From contig JBCBVV010000060.1 of the NCBI GenBank assembly GCA_039817415.1, positions 1-37,968 on the forward strand: DNA of 37,968 nucleotides. The letters are read 5' to 3'. The translations under genes were made by a program, and so were the position numbers. This document shows, in pieces, positions 18,101 through 24,858 of this stretch (position 1 is the stretch's first letter; every line of letters starts with the position of its first letter). This DNA is from JALEFZ01 sp039817415 (GTDB taxonomy: Bacteria; Bacteroidota; Bacteroidia; J057). The notes beneath the pieces were generated by a model. The model was not told the DNA's origin. It did no database searches and saw only the letters and a program-made list of their open reading frames with translations.

Positions 18101-19300
18101 GGATTCTGTAAAAGAGTAAACGTCGGCATTGGGATCCGAAAAGTAGTGGTTCTCAAACAGGGACTTCCGAAGCCTGAAGAGATGTTCTCCCGGCCCTGTC
18201 GTTGCTCCCCAGAGTGTACCATCTTGGGTTTGGCACATGGCCCAGGGGAATGCCTCAGGTAAGCTCGAAGGACTTTCCGGTTCATGAAAATAAGTTTTAG
18301 AGAAACCGCTTTCAGGATCATAATAAGCAATACCTCCTCCCCAAGCTCCTATCCAGATGTTTTGCTCGCTGTCTTCAAAAATGAAGGAAATGTGTTGGTC
18401 TTTATCTTCGTCATTAAAAAGAGAAGCAAGCTTAAAAGTAGATGGTGCCTGGTTTTGCAGGCTTTGGAAAGTACCTTTTTTTCGATTCAGGATTTGCAGT
18501 CCTCCATTTCCTGTTCCTATCCACAAGTTGCCCTTACTATCTTCAAATATTTCTGTCACTTTATCATGGTGCAGACTGCTAAGGTCCATCGGATCATGGA
18601 AATAATGGACAAAATCTTCTGTTTCTGGTCGAAATTTATTGAGACCACCACGGGGATCTTCAGACCAGATATTCCCTGTACCCACCCAGACCGTGCCTTG
18701 CTTGTCAACATGAAGCGAATGGCAAAAGAAATGGCTAAGGCTGTTTTTATTTTCTGGTCTAGCCTTAAAATATTTAAGCTCTTGAGAATTAGGAGTAAAA
18801 CGATACACACCCACAGATGAGGCTACCCAAATATTTCCTTCCTTATCTTCGTCGATTTCAGATACAAAGATATATTCAACTACCTCGGGCGCGAGGTGCG
18901 GTGATAGGCAATGTTGGAACGTCCCAGTCTCATAATTGAATCGATCCATTCCCTGTTCTCTTAGGCCCACATATAAATGGCCATTTTGGGCAACATAGAG
19001 ATGCGTCACATAATCAGAAGCAATGGAAGAAGAATCTGCCGGATTGTGCAGAAAGGTTTTGAGATGATGTCCATCCCAGCGATGCAAGCCAAACTGGGAG
19101 CCAAACCATAAAAAGCCAAGAGAATCCTGCGCAATGGTATTGATCGTTCTGCTAAACTCTCCTAAAGGAAGATCTACCGATTCAAAATAAAAAGAAGATT
19201 GCTGCGGAATATGTTGGGCTTGTAGAGGCTGAAAGGAATGGCCGACTGTCAGGAGGAGAAAGCAGCATAACATAAGGTATATGTTGGGAAAGGGGCGCAT
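15116..19300 (-). CDS. Hybrid two-component system sensor-regulator (HTCS)
   Basis: A 1394-residue one-protein signalling system. After a signal peptide the periplasmic part (about 30-770) has repeated Reg_prop beta-propeller blades (motifs such as GNLWIGTGNGGLQ and GKLWISR). A Y_Y_Y domain (about 775-845) follows, then one membrane helix (about 846-868). The cytoplasmic part has HisKA with H900 (THEFRTP), a HATPase domain with N1010 (NLLSNAIKF), a receiver with phospho-acceptor D1195 (SDVMMPEKDG) and a C-terminal AraC helix-turn-helix (ISEIAYEVGFSDPNYFSRSF). All catalytic residues are intact. Such proteins normally sense glycan fragments and switch on polysaccharide utilisation genes, but no SusC/SusD pair is in this window. 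The secreted gene downstream is the best local target. Confidence 0.95.
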   Translation of the reverse strand: MRPFPNIYLMLCCFLLLTVGHSFQPLQAQHIPQQSSFYFESVDLPLGEFSRTINTIAQDSLGFLWFGSQFGLHRWDGHHLKTFLHNPADSSSIASDYVTHLYVAQNGHLYVGLREQGMDRFNYETGTFQHCLSPHLAPEVVEYIFVSEIDEDKEGNIWVASSVGVYRFTPNSQELKYFKARPENKNSLSHFFCHSLHVDKQGTVWVGTGNIWSEDPRGGLNKFRPETEDFVHYFHDPMDLSSLHHDKVTEIFEDSKGNLWIGTGNGGLQILNRKKGTFQSLQNQAPSTFKLASLFNDEDKDQHISFIFEDSEQNIWIGAWGGGIAYYDPESGFSKTYFHEPESPSSLPEAFPWAMCQTQDGTLWGATTGPGEHLFRLRKSLFENHYFSDPNADVYSFTESQDGRLWIGTGGLELLEFDPLKKTLVKYNYNKIQAPQSNLDQQVLPEVLFLPQELLRYNFRMLADEKGKLWISRPAPNGLLRIDPQTGELMTYLHDPSDDRSLGGEGPVSFILIDQEDQIWAVSSEGVLNLYDEETDRFHRFPFVAPGEFPWFTRIMLAHARDGGIWIVALPDPNFPSFLLKKFSPDQGTFETFEANVSGYDPSLPFGELSGLIEDDAGRLWLGTKTHVLDITPGNSTPTVFTIKDLGGRFFKGMQMDQQNRIWLFGDQIYLIDPNTKEHLTFKSPFPLHMEPAGLPCVYQDSLGRIYFGGVGGIQILDPQQVEQTPNNEKLETIIYDFQLLFDQKGEQRDFALLPHSPAERTIRLPYHQNAFSLRFATLFFREPETNRYQFQLKNYDEDWRESGLEPLATYVKVPPGTYEFKVRGAVRGGDWRPEKIVWIHISPPWWATWWAYSLYVLIFLVGLYTFYKFQLTRRLEKAEADRIKELNKVKERLYTNITHEFRTPLTVIMGMNEKIAGFEKERSLIARNSKNLLRLINQMLGLSKLESGQMKLTLIQADIIPYLSYLTSSFHSMAQNKQIALHFHSELASCVMDYDEEKIQHILYNLLSNAIKFTPERGAISATVSSSGSQLNLRISDNGVGIPPTQLEHIFDRFYQVDTSSSRKGEGTGIGLTYTKELVELMGGRITAESREGEGTSFTVSLPVRRDAMKEQPKAYEQASINETDQKEDALLAPALIKGPQEEKPVVLIIEDNEDIIVYLEALLQANYQVEKAMNGSLGIEKAIEIIPNIIISDVMMPEKDGYEVCKELKKDERTSHIPIILLTAKASTENRIEGLKEGADAYLTKPFNKEELFVRLDRLVSLRKTLQATYSGKDHFVQKVMANAKPNLEDRFLKKLIKVVQDRIDDPELSVSHLCKAAKLSNTQVNRKLKALTNKTPSQFIRSIRLQKALELLENSDLNISEIAYEVGFSDPNYFSRSFSEEFGLAPSNVRK

Positions 19301-19545
19301 TACTTCCCTATTCTTTCTTCCATTTTCACAAATGTTCCCATTTTTTTGTGTGTATTTTCGAGGATACCTGCGTCGATTTTTAAGTTGTCTCTGTCTACTA
19401 GCACCATGAGGGTTTATCCACCAGTGGCAAAATATACCATTTTATTTTATCTCCTAGCTGTAGCGTGATTGATACCCTTTTGTAAGTCCCCGTCAATTAC
19501 AAACTGCGGTCTTGTCTATATGACGTTGCCACCAGTATTCTTTTT
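19301..19545. other. Intergenic upstream of HTCS, no gene seen
   Basis: This is about 245 bp of leader upstream of the HTCS start. No exact TAnnTTTG element or coding frame was found; GAACATTTG on the minus strand near 19330 is only a partial match. Confidence 0.4.
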
Positions 19546-19656
19546 TTATTCGTTTTCGATGTTATCTAATATTTCATCATTTCCCATTTCGGTTAGCGCG
19601 TCATCTTCTTCTTTGTTATTTCTTATCTTCCAAATCCAATATATCCCATATAGCTC
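19546..19656 (-). pseudogene. 3' fragment of a truncated gene
   Basis: A 36-codon open frame ending in TAA, with strongly protein-like content: ELYGIYWIWKIRN followed by an acidic tail (KEEDDALTEMGNDEILDNIE). It has no start codon and begins at the edge of the dispersed repeat at 19659, right after its TAAC. The simplest reading is the C-terminus of an older gene cut off by arrival of the adjacent cassette-like unit. Confidence 0.35.
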
Positions 19657-19658
19657 TT

Positions 19659-19710
19659 GTTAGGAGGAAGTACTATTTTTCACCGACCTGTTCACTCCAA
19701 ACTTTCCTTT
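19659..19710. repeat. Dispersed repeat, copy 2; 3' end of a cassette-like unit
   Basis: It begins GTTAGGAGGAAGTACTATTT and includes CCTGTTCACTCCAAACTTTC. It overlaps the last codons (KVWSEQVGEK) of the adjacent gene. TACTATTTT here is complementary to AAAATAGTA at 20277-20285 on the far side of that gene. Confidence 0.6.
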
Positions 19711-20215
19711 TTCTTTTTTTTATTCTTTTCCTTGGAGGATTATGTAAACCAATCCAATCCTTCCTATCCTTGGATTTAAGCCAACTCACATAATTATTTT
19801 GGACGACTTCAATTTCACTTTTATCACTCCAATGAAAATAATATTCTATAAAATTAGAATTCCCTTCACAAAATGTTAGCAGACAATTTTGCACCCCAGT
19901 TATTGTGAAATATGGCATAAATTCAATCCTGTCAGCTAAGATCATTGCCAATTCTCCTTTTGTTAGGTTTCTAGATTGACATTCTGAATAAATATTGGTT
20001 GAGATTGAGTTAGTAAAGAAATATGACAGTGTTGATAGAATTTCAGCCTTATAATTAATTACTCTTATTGAATTTTCATTCTGATGGATCATCTTGGAAT
20101 TTTCAACTTCACCCCCAATTTTATCCAACAGGGAATCAATTTCAACTATAGATTGAGCACAGCCAATTTGTTGAAGTAATACAATGAGTATGTATATAAT
20201 TATTCCACTTTTCAT
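19673..20215 (-). CDS. Exported hypothetical protein (cassette-like cargo)
   Basis: A 180-residue exported or lipid-anchored protein (signal LLQQIGC, Cys 19). The mature part is mixed helix and strand with three further cysteines (CQSRN, NCLLTFC) and ends in a very basic tail, RKRIKKRKRKVWSEQVGEK. I do not recognise the family. The tail is encoded inside a repeat that also occurs, without this gene, at 37774-37830. The unit is bounded by GTTA and TACTATTTT elements that are complementary at the two ends, so the gene may be mobile cargo. It is AT-rich compared with the HTCS gene beside it. Confidence 0.6.
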   Translation of the reverse strand: MKSGIIIYILIVLLQQIGCAQSIVEIDSLLDKIGGEVENSKMIHQNENSIRVINYKAEILSTLSYFFTNSISTNIYSECQSRNLTKGELAMILADRIEFMPYFTITGVQNCLLTFCEGNSNFIEYYFHWSDKSEIEVVQNNYVSWLKSKDRKDWIGLHNPPRKRIKKRKRKVWSEQVGEK

Positions 20216-20276
20216 TGATGTGCATTTAAGGATGTTTGTCTTCTCCTTTAATGATCAATAAAATTGGACATTCCAT

Positions 20277-20350
20277 AAAATAGTAGGTAACGGTTAGCTA
20301 TGCGACTGACCAAGCCTAGCAGGCTGGGAGTATCGCTTCTGTTCTACGCC
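20277..20350. repeat. attC-like site between cassette-like units
   Basis: On the plus strand it runs AAAATAGTAGGTAAC, then an imperfect stem GCGACT...AGTATCGC enclosing AGCCTagcAGGCT, then GTTCTACGCC. Read on the minus strand it starts GGCGTAGAAC and ends at GTTACC, so AAC and GTT flank the stem as in attC sites. GGCGTAGAAC is complementary to the other end of the HAD gene unit (20971-20980). Confidence 0.5.
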
Positions 20351-20958
20351 TAATTAATCCTATTTTCGATTTCATTCAAGGATGATATTTCCCAAGCCTT
20401 CCATTCCATAGAATTTCGATTTATCCTAAGATAATTCCAATTCATTTTCTTTGCCCCTTCAATATCTGATGAAATACTATCTCCTATCATTAGGATTTGA
20501 TTTCCAGACCTTTTGCTTGCCAATTCTATCTTCTCAAAAATTTGAGTGTCTGGTTTTCTAAAACCAACATCACAGGAAAAAATGGGCCGATTAAACCAAG
20601 TCGATAATTCTAGTTCATAGTACGGTCTTTTATATGGGGTAGCTAGATTGGAGATCAGAAATAGGTCATATTTGGATGCCAAATTTTCTAAAACGGATTG
20701 CGTTTCAGGAAATGGAAGGGTGGAGTTAATTTCCGCTTCTATGGCGGGAAGGAATCTCTCAAGCTCTTCTTGGAACTTTGACGGAAACCTTCTTATTAAA
20801 TCATCGATATCCTGAGTTAGGATTAGATCGATGAATCTTCTATGAGTAATTCCAATCGCCTCACTACAGTTCTGGAAAATTTTCGTGAAGCCATTTGTCT
20901 TTGTCTCAATTTTCACCAAGGTATTGTAGAGATCGAAAACGATAATTTCAGGCTTCAT
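20350..20958 (-). CDS. HAD-superfamily hydrolase (haloacid dehalogenase-like)
   Basis: A 202-residue soluble HAD hydrolase. Motif I is FDLYNTLV with nucleophile D9; the usual second Asp is Tyr (DxY), as in the L-2-haloacid dehalogenase branch and many HAD-IA proteins. Motif II is LISNLA, motif III the Lys in FRKPDTQIFEK, and motif IV GDSISSDIEGAK. An all-helical cap lies between motifs I and II. It is probably a small-molecule phosphatase or dehalogenase; the substrate is unknown. The gene is flanked by perfectly complementary 10-mers GTTCTACGCC (20341-20350) and GGCGTAGAAC (20971-20980), so it looks like a cassette cargo gene. Confidence 0.88.
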   Translation of the reverse strand: MKPEIIVFDLYNTLVKIETKTNGFTKIFQNCSEAIGITHRRFIDLILTQDIDDLIRRFPSKFQEELERFLPAIEAEINSTLPFPETQSVLENLASKYDLFLISNLATPYKRPYYELELSTWFNRPIFSCDVGFRKPDTQIFEKIELASKRSGNQILMIGDSISSDIEGAKKMNWNYLRINRNSMEWKAWEISSLNEIENRIN

Positions 20959-20970
20959 TTCCTATTTTTT

Positions 20971-21044
20971 GGCGTAGAACGTTTGGTCTATACGGTTGCC
21001 TAGGCCGATTGGCAAGGCTGGAAGGATAGGCATTTTTACAGGAA
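20971..21044. repeat. attC-like site between cassette-like units
   Basis: GGCGTAGAAC opens the site on the plus strand. It is followed by an imperfect stem with CTAT/ATAG and TTGCC/GGCAA (20996-21000 and 21011-21015), then TTACAGGAA (21036-21044). The last segment is complementary to TTCCTGTAA at 21410-21418 across the next gene. Confidence 0.45.
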
Positions 21045-21052
21045 TTTTCTTT

Positions 21053-21376
21053 TCACTTTCCATTGATCACTAGCTTGCCAACCATTGAAGGTAAATTTCT
21101 TATTTCACTCCAATACGTTTCTTGAATATCTGCATCGATTTGAATAGGTAATCTTTCTCCATATAGCCTGTCCTCACCATTTTTTTTGCACCCTGATATC
21201 CAATAATGATCCCCTGTCTCAACATCAAAATAATTTGCTTTAAATCCTGCCCCACTAAGCGTCTGGAATGTTTTTCCCTGATAATGAATTGATTGGCGAG
21301 ATTTGGAGAATCGAACTTTACCTATTCTTGCATTTCCAATTAATCCTCCATCGCCATTTTTTTGTTCGATATACAT
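21053..21376 (-). CDS. Conserved small hypothetical protein (MYIEQK family)
   Basis: About 107 residues from the ATG at 21376 (MYIEQKNGD); an in-frame ATG at 21394 adds MPLERI. The sequence matches a widespread small bacterial family with the pattern MYIEQK, ARIGKVRFSKSRQSIHYQGKTF, GFKANYFDVETGDHYWISGCKKNGEDRLYGE, then a YWSEIR helix. Homologues are sometimes labelled as DXP synthase in databases, which the short length rules out. Its true function is unknown. The unit ends are complementary (TTACAGGAA/TTCCTGTAA), as in its neighbours. Confidence 0.8.
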   Translation of the reverse strand: MYIEQKNGDGGLIGNARIGKVRFSKSRQSIHYQGKTFQTLSGAGFKANYFDVETGDHYWISGCKKNGEDRLYGERLPIQIDADIQETYWSEIRNLPSMVGKLVINGK

Positions 21377-21453
21377 TATTCTTTCTAAGGGCATAGTGAT
21401 TTTTTATGTTTCCTGTAAGGGTTTGGCTATGGTGCGTGTCGTGTTTTTTTATT

Positions 21454-22104
21454 TCAAAATAGTCGTGCTTCTCTTGTCAGTTCGGACTTTCTAACTCCTA
21501 AGAAGTCTATAAAACAATCCTCGAGTATTTTATCAAACTCATTCTTATTCATTGTCTTTGAGTTTCTTCTGGATTTCAAGTAATGCTCTCTTGCCATCTT
21601 ATTAGATAAATCTCTGACAGTCTTACAGTCAAGTTCGTTACCTAATTTATCTGAAATCCAAAGGCCGCCTATTGCTAGTCCAAGTCCATATTGCCAATGA
21701 ATGAAAAGCATGACAAAAGAAGCTAACAACAAAATCGCTAAAAACCCTGTAACGAAATATGGTGGTCGTAATATTGACAACTTAAATCCTAAATTCATTT
21801 CAAGGATTTTTATCTGATTTTTTCTGCTCTTCTTTGGAAATATTTCTGTAAGTGTTGTAGTCGGAGTGATTTCTTTTCTGTTAATGTCAGTCGATTTTAT
21901 TAATGCTTCCCTTAGCTTATAAAAAGCTTGTTGAGTGGTACAGTCTTCAGAATGGTCAAGACTGATTTTATCTTTTATCGCATCATGGAATTCGCCATAA
22001 GTTTTAACATGGGCTAATTCATTAGGCTCAAACCGAATGTCGAATGAGTCCTCGATTTTAAGAAGCATGTCTTCTAAGTCTTCCGAGTCAATTTTTAGAT
22101 CCAT
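21454..22104 (-). CDS. Membrane protein with truncated acyl-carrier-like N-terminus
   Basis: A 216-residue protein. Residues 1-48 resemble helices II-III of acyl carrier proteins (DSEDLEDMLLKIEDSFDIRFEPNELAHVKTYGEFHDAI), with S7 aligning with the phosphopantetheine serine but in DSE instead of DSL and without helix I. Residues about 55-105 form a soluble linker. Two membrane segments follow (ILRPPYFVTGFLAILLLASF and the WQYGLGLAIGGLWI stretch), then a helical C-terminus with REHYLKSRRN. It has the look of a Bacteroidota hypothetical family. Whether S7 is modified is unknown. It lies in the cassette-like array, but it is the one unit without complementary ends. Confidence 0.7.
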   Translation of the reverse strand: MDLKIDSEDLEDMLLKIEDSFDIRFEPNELAHVKTYGEFHDAIKDKISLDHSEDCTTQQAFYKLREALIKSTDINRKEITPTTTLTEIFPKKSRKNQIKILEMNLGFKLSILRPPYFVTGFLAILLLASFVMLFIHWQYGLGLAIGGLWISDKLGNELDCKTVRDLSNKMAREHYLKSRRNSKTMNKNEFDKILEDCFIDFLGVRKSELTREARLF

Positions 22105-22125
22105 ATCTGCCTTTTTTACATGAAC

Positions 22126-22196
22126 GCTAACGGTCTCGCATACCCGTCAATCGCCAGCTTTTGATGGCGATTGACGGGTATGCATGGTTCTGCTCA
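22126..22196. repeat. attC-like site with 19-bp perfect stem
   Basis: GCATACCCGTCAATCGCCA (22138-22156) pairs perfectly with 22165-22183 across an 8-nt loop. It is flanked by GCTAAC (22126-22131) and GTTCTGCTCA (22187-22196). On the minus strand it reads TGAGCAGAAC, stem, GTTAGCG. No T-run follows the stem, so a terminator is unlikely. Confidence 0.55.
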
Positions 22197-22209
22197 GTTT
22201 TTCTTTTTT

Positions 22210-23247
22210 TTAATAAATCGTTGGGTCATAAACATTTATTTCATCTTTGTAAAAACTTATCTTTCTGACGAATTCATATTTTGGATTAACGAAGTCTATT
22301 TTTATTTCCTTCATTGCTCTTTTTATTATCCGCCTGCATTTTTGATACTCTTTATCAAAAAATCTTTCCCGAAATTTAGTATTAAATTTTAGCTTTTTGA
22401 ATTTTCCTCTTTTCGAAAAAATAATATAGTATTCATCAAAACAATCTAACGTATTTGGATTAGATATTAGGCTATTTATTCGATTCTCTAAATGATTTGT
22501 AATTGTATCACTTATCGATTTTAAATATTCTCTTTTTGGTTCTCCTCTATTTCGTCTTTTTTGTTGTTTTTCTGTTAGAAAATATTGTAACATATATCCG
22601 TCACTTGAATATGTTTTCCCCCTTTCAAGTTTCACCTTGAAAACAGAATAACTTTTCTCTAATTCAAGAATTTCATTGATTTTTTCGTTTGCTTCTTTAA
22701 TTTGAAAAATATGCTTTATTGAATCTTCTTGGTTCCAATGGCAAATAAAAGAAGACAAAAATGTTTGTGAATCAATTTTTGATTCAAGAGTAATTGCACC
22801 ACAATGCAACCAAAAGAAATTCCAATTTGGAATTAGTGAATCAGTTGGAATCGTGTAAACCTTTTTTTCAATTAAGTATTTTCCGATTTCTGACGATAGT
22901 GAATCGTCTATTTCTTTTTGCTCAAAGACATAATTATTGATTATCGATTCTTTTCCATATTCTCCTTTTACTTGCTTGTATTCATAAATGTGATTAATTA
23001 TTCTGCCTTTAAATGTATTTCCATTGTCACTAAACAAATCTATTAATTGACCTTCTTTATCAAATCGAAAATGGTATTTGAAACTTGAATTAGAAATCGG
23101 ATTTAGATTAAAATAATACTCATTCAGCTTTTCTTGAGAATGTGTTCTCCAAGAATATTCATCCTTTATCTCCACTTTTTCCAATTCAATTTGTGCTGAT
23201 AAATTGAAGCTAAAAATTAGCATAAAAATTAGAAGGTGGTTTTTCAT
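22210..23247 (-). CDS. Exported hypothetical protein (cassette-like cargo)
   Basis: A 345-residue exported protein: signal peptide MKNHLLIFMLIFSFNLSAQ, then a long, polar, lysine- and asparagine-rich chain with alternating strands (KYHFRFDKEGQLIDLFSDNG) and basic helices near the end (KCRRIIKRAMKEIKIDF). No family is recognised. Base composition is strikingly AT-rich compared with the DUF1080 and M1 peptidase genes that follow, which suggests acquisition. The unit is bounded by complementary 10-mers, GTTCTGCTCA at 22187-22196 and TGAGCAGAAC at 23258-23267. Confidence 0.7.
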   Translation of the reverse strand: MKNHLLIFMLIFSFNLSAQIELEKVEIKDEYSWRTHSQEKLNEYYFNLNPISNSSFKYHFRFDKEGQLIDLFSDNGNTFKGRIINHIYEYKQVKGEYGKESIINNYVFEQKEIDDSLSSEIGKYLIEKKVYTIPTDSLIPNWNFFWLHCGAITLESKIDSQTFLSSFICHWNQEDSIKHIFQIKEANEKINEILELEKSYSVFKVKLERGKTYSSDGYMLQYFLTEKQQKRRNRGEPKREYLKSISDTITNHLENRINSLISNPNTLDCFDEYYIIFSKRGKFKKLKFNTKFRERFFDKEYQKCRRIIKRAMKEIKIDFVNPKYEFVRKISFYKDEINVYDPTIY

Positions 23248-23257
23248 CTTTTTTAAT

Positions 23258-23299
23258 TGAGCAGAACATTAGCATATACGCCATATGGCATATAGCCCC
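23258..23299. repeat. attC-like site, outer edge of the array
   Basis: TGAGCAGAAC is followed by an imperfect stem of GCATATACGCC against GGCATATAGC with ATAT between (about 23271-23295). This is the last complementary end of the block that starts at 19659. Nothing cassette-like is visible beyond it. Confidence 0.45.
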
Positions 23300-23581
23300 T
23301 TATTCATAGCCCAGTTTCCTCCTCCCAACCTATTTGTGCTTTCCCGAAAATCAAAAAGACTACTTCAGTCTTCCAAAAGAGGAATGAACGCACTCATACT
23401 AAAATAAGAAAGGAGAGCAGAAGAAGGAAAAAGCACGCAACACTAAGCCAAACTCAGAATGGATCAGATGCCTTAGGCCCCCGCATCTTATGAGATCTTC
23501 CTTTTTATAAGAGGATTTCCCTCTCCTTCACTTGAGGCGCTTCATTGGTTTGTCTCTTCTCCACTTTTCGCAAAACAGCAA
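23300..23581. other. Intergenic, no gene seen
   Basis: No coding frame is visible. Two short hairpins are present: AAGACT/AGTCTT near 23376-23392, which on the minus strand runs into TTTTTGA, and GATGC/GCATC near 23468-23487. Either could terminate the DUF1080 transcript weakly. Confidence 0.35.
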
Positions 23582-24280
23582 CTACAATTCCCGGATTCTA
23601 ATATTTCTGTAAGCGACCTGGTTGCCATGATCCTGCAAGGCAATATGCCCCCCCTGCGCCTTACCAAATCCCGGCCAATCCTTAAAGCCTGAACCAGCAA
23701 TCAAGGCCTCCCATTCAGGTCCATTTACAGGAAACCTAAGCGTCTCTACTCCATTAAAGACGAGAAAGCCTTCGTTTTTCTTATGGTCAATGTGAAGGAG
23801 ATAATGGTTCCACTCGCCTGCAGCTTTGCTCACCACCTCAGATGGTGCAATCACATTGAACATAGAACCTGCTCTTTGAATGTCTCCCCTTTCCTCTAGG
23901 TATTCCATCCAATTGTCATCCAAGACCTGTATTTCAGGGCCCGTTTCGTAGGTATGTTTGAAGGTATCTCCTTCCACCACTCCCCAAAAAACACCAGAAT
24001 TGCCCTTTTCCGAAATCATCCAGTCCAACTCCAATTCAAAACTGCTGTAGGTTTTGTCGCTAACCAGATCAGCATTGGTGGCTTCTGTTCTTTTGCTCGG
24101 ATCAAACACCAACACATCACCTTCCACATACCAGCCATTGAAGTTCTCTTTTCCCTGCTGGTAGATGTGCCAGCCTTCTAAGTCTTTGCCATTAAACAGC
24201 TTTGTCCATGGCTCATCCGAATGACAAGCCACCATAAACATGGCAAGTACAATCAATAGGGCGTTTTTCATATTTTCCAT
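23582..24280 (-). CDS. DUF1080 (3-keto-disaccharide hydrolase-like) lipoprotein
   Basis: A 232-residue lipoprotein (signal ending MVACHS) with a single DUF1080 concanavalin-like domain. It shows TKLFNGKDLEGWH, ENFNGWYVEGDVL, FELELDWMISEKGNSGVFWGV, GPEIQVLDD, and the closing GHIALQDHG...YRNIRI typical of the family. Some members hydrolyse 3-keto-glycosides; substrate-level function here is inferred. The start may be the ATG at 24280 or the one at 24271 (MKNALLIVL). The gene is divergent from the cytochrome gene, with only 12-21 bp between the start codons. Confidence 0.9.
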   Translation of the reverse strand: MENMKNALLIVLAMFMVACHSDEPWTKLFNGKDLEGWHIYQQGKENFNGWYVEGDVLVFDPSKRTEATNADLVSDKTYSSFELELDWMISEKGNSGVFWGVVEGDTFKHTYETGPEIQVLDDNWMEYLEERGDIQRAGSMFNVIAPSEVVSKAAGEWNHYLLHIDHKKNEGFLVFNGVETLRFPVNGPEWEALIAGSGFKDWPGFGKAQGGHIALQDHGNQVAYRNIRIREL

Positions 24281-24292
24281 TTAATTTCCTGA

Positions 24293-24763
24293 ATGAAACT
24301 ACGAGTGATTATCCTGGTCCTAACCGCCTCTCTCATCATCCAATGTCAACAAAAAGAGGCAAAAAAGGAGTTCTCTTTCGACAAGAAAGCAAAACCTAAA
24401 CAAGTTCTGGCTTCTAACATAAAGGATTTAACGAACAAAGGTGTTGGACCTATCAAATCTGTTACACTTAGTTCCGAAATTGATGAGAAAATGGCCAAAA
24501 AAGGAAAAGCCCTCTATGAACAAAAATGCACGGCTTGTCATAAAATTGGCTCAACTTTCATCGGACCACCACCTAATGGAATTCTAGAAAGGAGAAGCCC
24601 TGAATGGGTCATGAACATGATCATGAATCCTGAAGAAATGCTAAAAAAAGATACGCTAGCCAAAGCCCTTTTTATGGAGTTTAATGGGCAATTGATGACC
24701 AACCAACGGCTAGACAGAGAGGGAGCCAGAGCAATTTTGGAGTATATGAGAACACTTGATTAG
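24293..24763 (+). CDS. Class I cytochrome c lipoprotein
   Basis: A 156-residue lipoprotein (signal ending IIQC, Cys 18) with one C-type haem: CTACH at 79-83 and a probable axial Met in GQLMTNQ (M135). The fold (~67-156) is a compact cytochrome c; the first ~45 mature residues form a lysine-rich linker. It should sit in the periplasm, tethered to a membrane, and carry electrons. The partner is unknown; the MTNQ-type small cytochromes of Bacteroidota often serve respiratory reductases, but none is nearby. It is the only clear plus-strand gene in the window, almost back-to-back with the DUF1080 gene. Confidence 0.9.
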   Translation: MKLRVIILVLTASLIIQCQQKEAKKEFSFDKKAKPKQVLASNIKDLTNKGVGPIKSVTLSSEIDEKMAKKGKALYEQKCTACHKIGSTFIGPPPNGILERRSPEWVMNMIMNPEEMLKKDTLAKALFMEFNGQLMTNQRLDREGARAILEYMRTLD

Positions 24764-24795
24764 GTGAGAAATCCTAGGAGAAAGGGGTAAAAACA

Positions 24796-24838
24796 AAGTA
24801 GCCAAGACTAAAACAATCCGTTTAGGCCTTGGCTACTT
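24796..24838. terminator. Bidirectional intrinsic terminator
   Basis: The stem AAGTAGCCAAG/CTTGGCTACTT (11 bp), with an inner CTAAA/TTTAG stem beyond a small bulge, lies between the convergent cytochrome and M1 peptidase genes. On the minus strand it is followed by a T-rich run (TTTGTTTTTA), the stronger direction. Confidence 0.75.
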
Positions 24839-24858
24839 CTATATACACTTAGAGCAGT

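Noticed and set aside
18284..18820. 178-codon plus-strand open frame
   Set aside because: It lies wholly antisense to the HTCS propeller repeats, whose domain structure is clear on the minus strand.
21053..21394. Database-style label of the MYIEQK protein as DXP synthase
   Set aside because: At about 107 residues it lacks the thiamine diphosphate fold; the label is a known propagation error for this family.
22138..22183. The long stem as a rho-independent terminator
   Set aside because: No T-run follows on either strand, and the stem is embedded in AAC/GTT-type ends shared with its neighbours.
19659..23299. Calling a complete integron
   Set aside because: No integrase gene, attI or cassette promoter is visible in the window, and the core sites deviate from the classical consensus.
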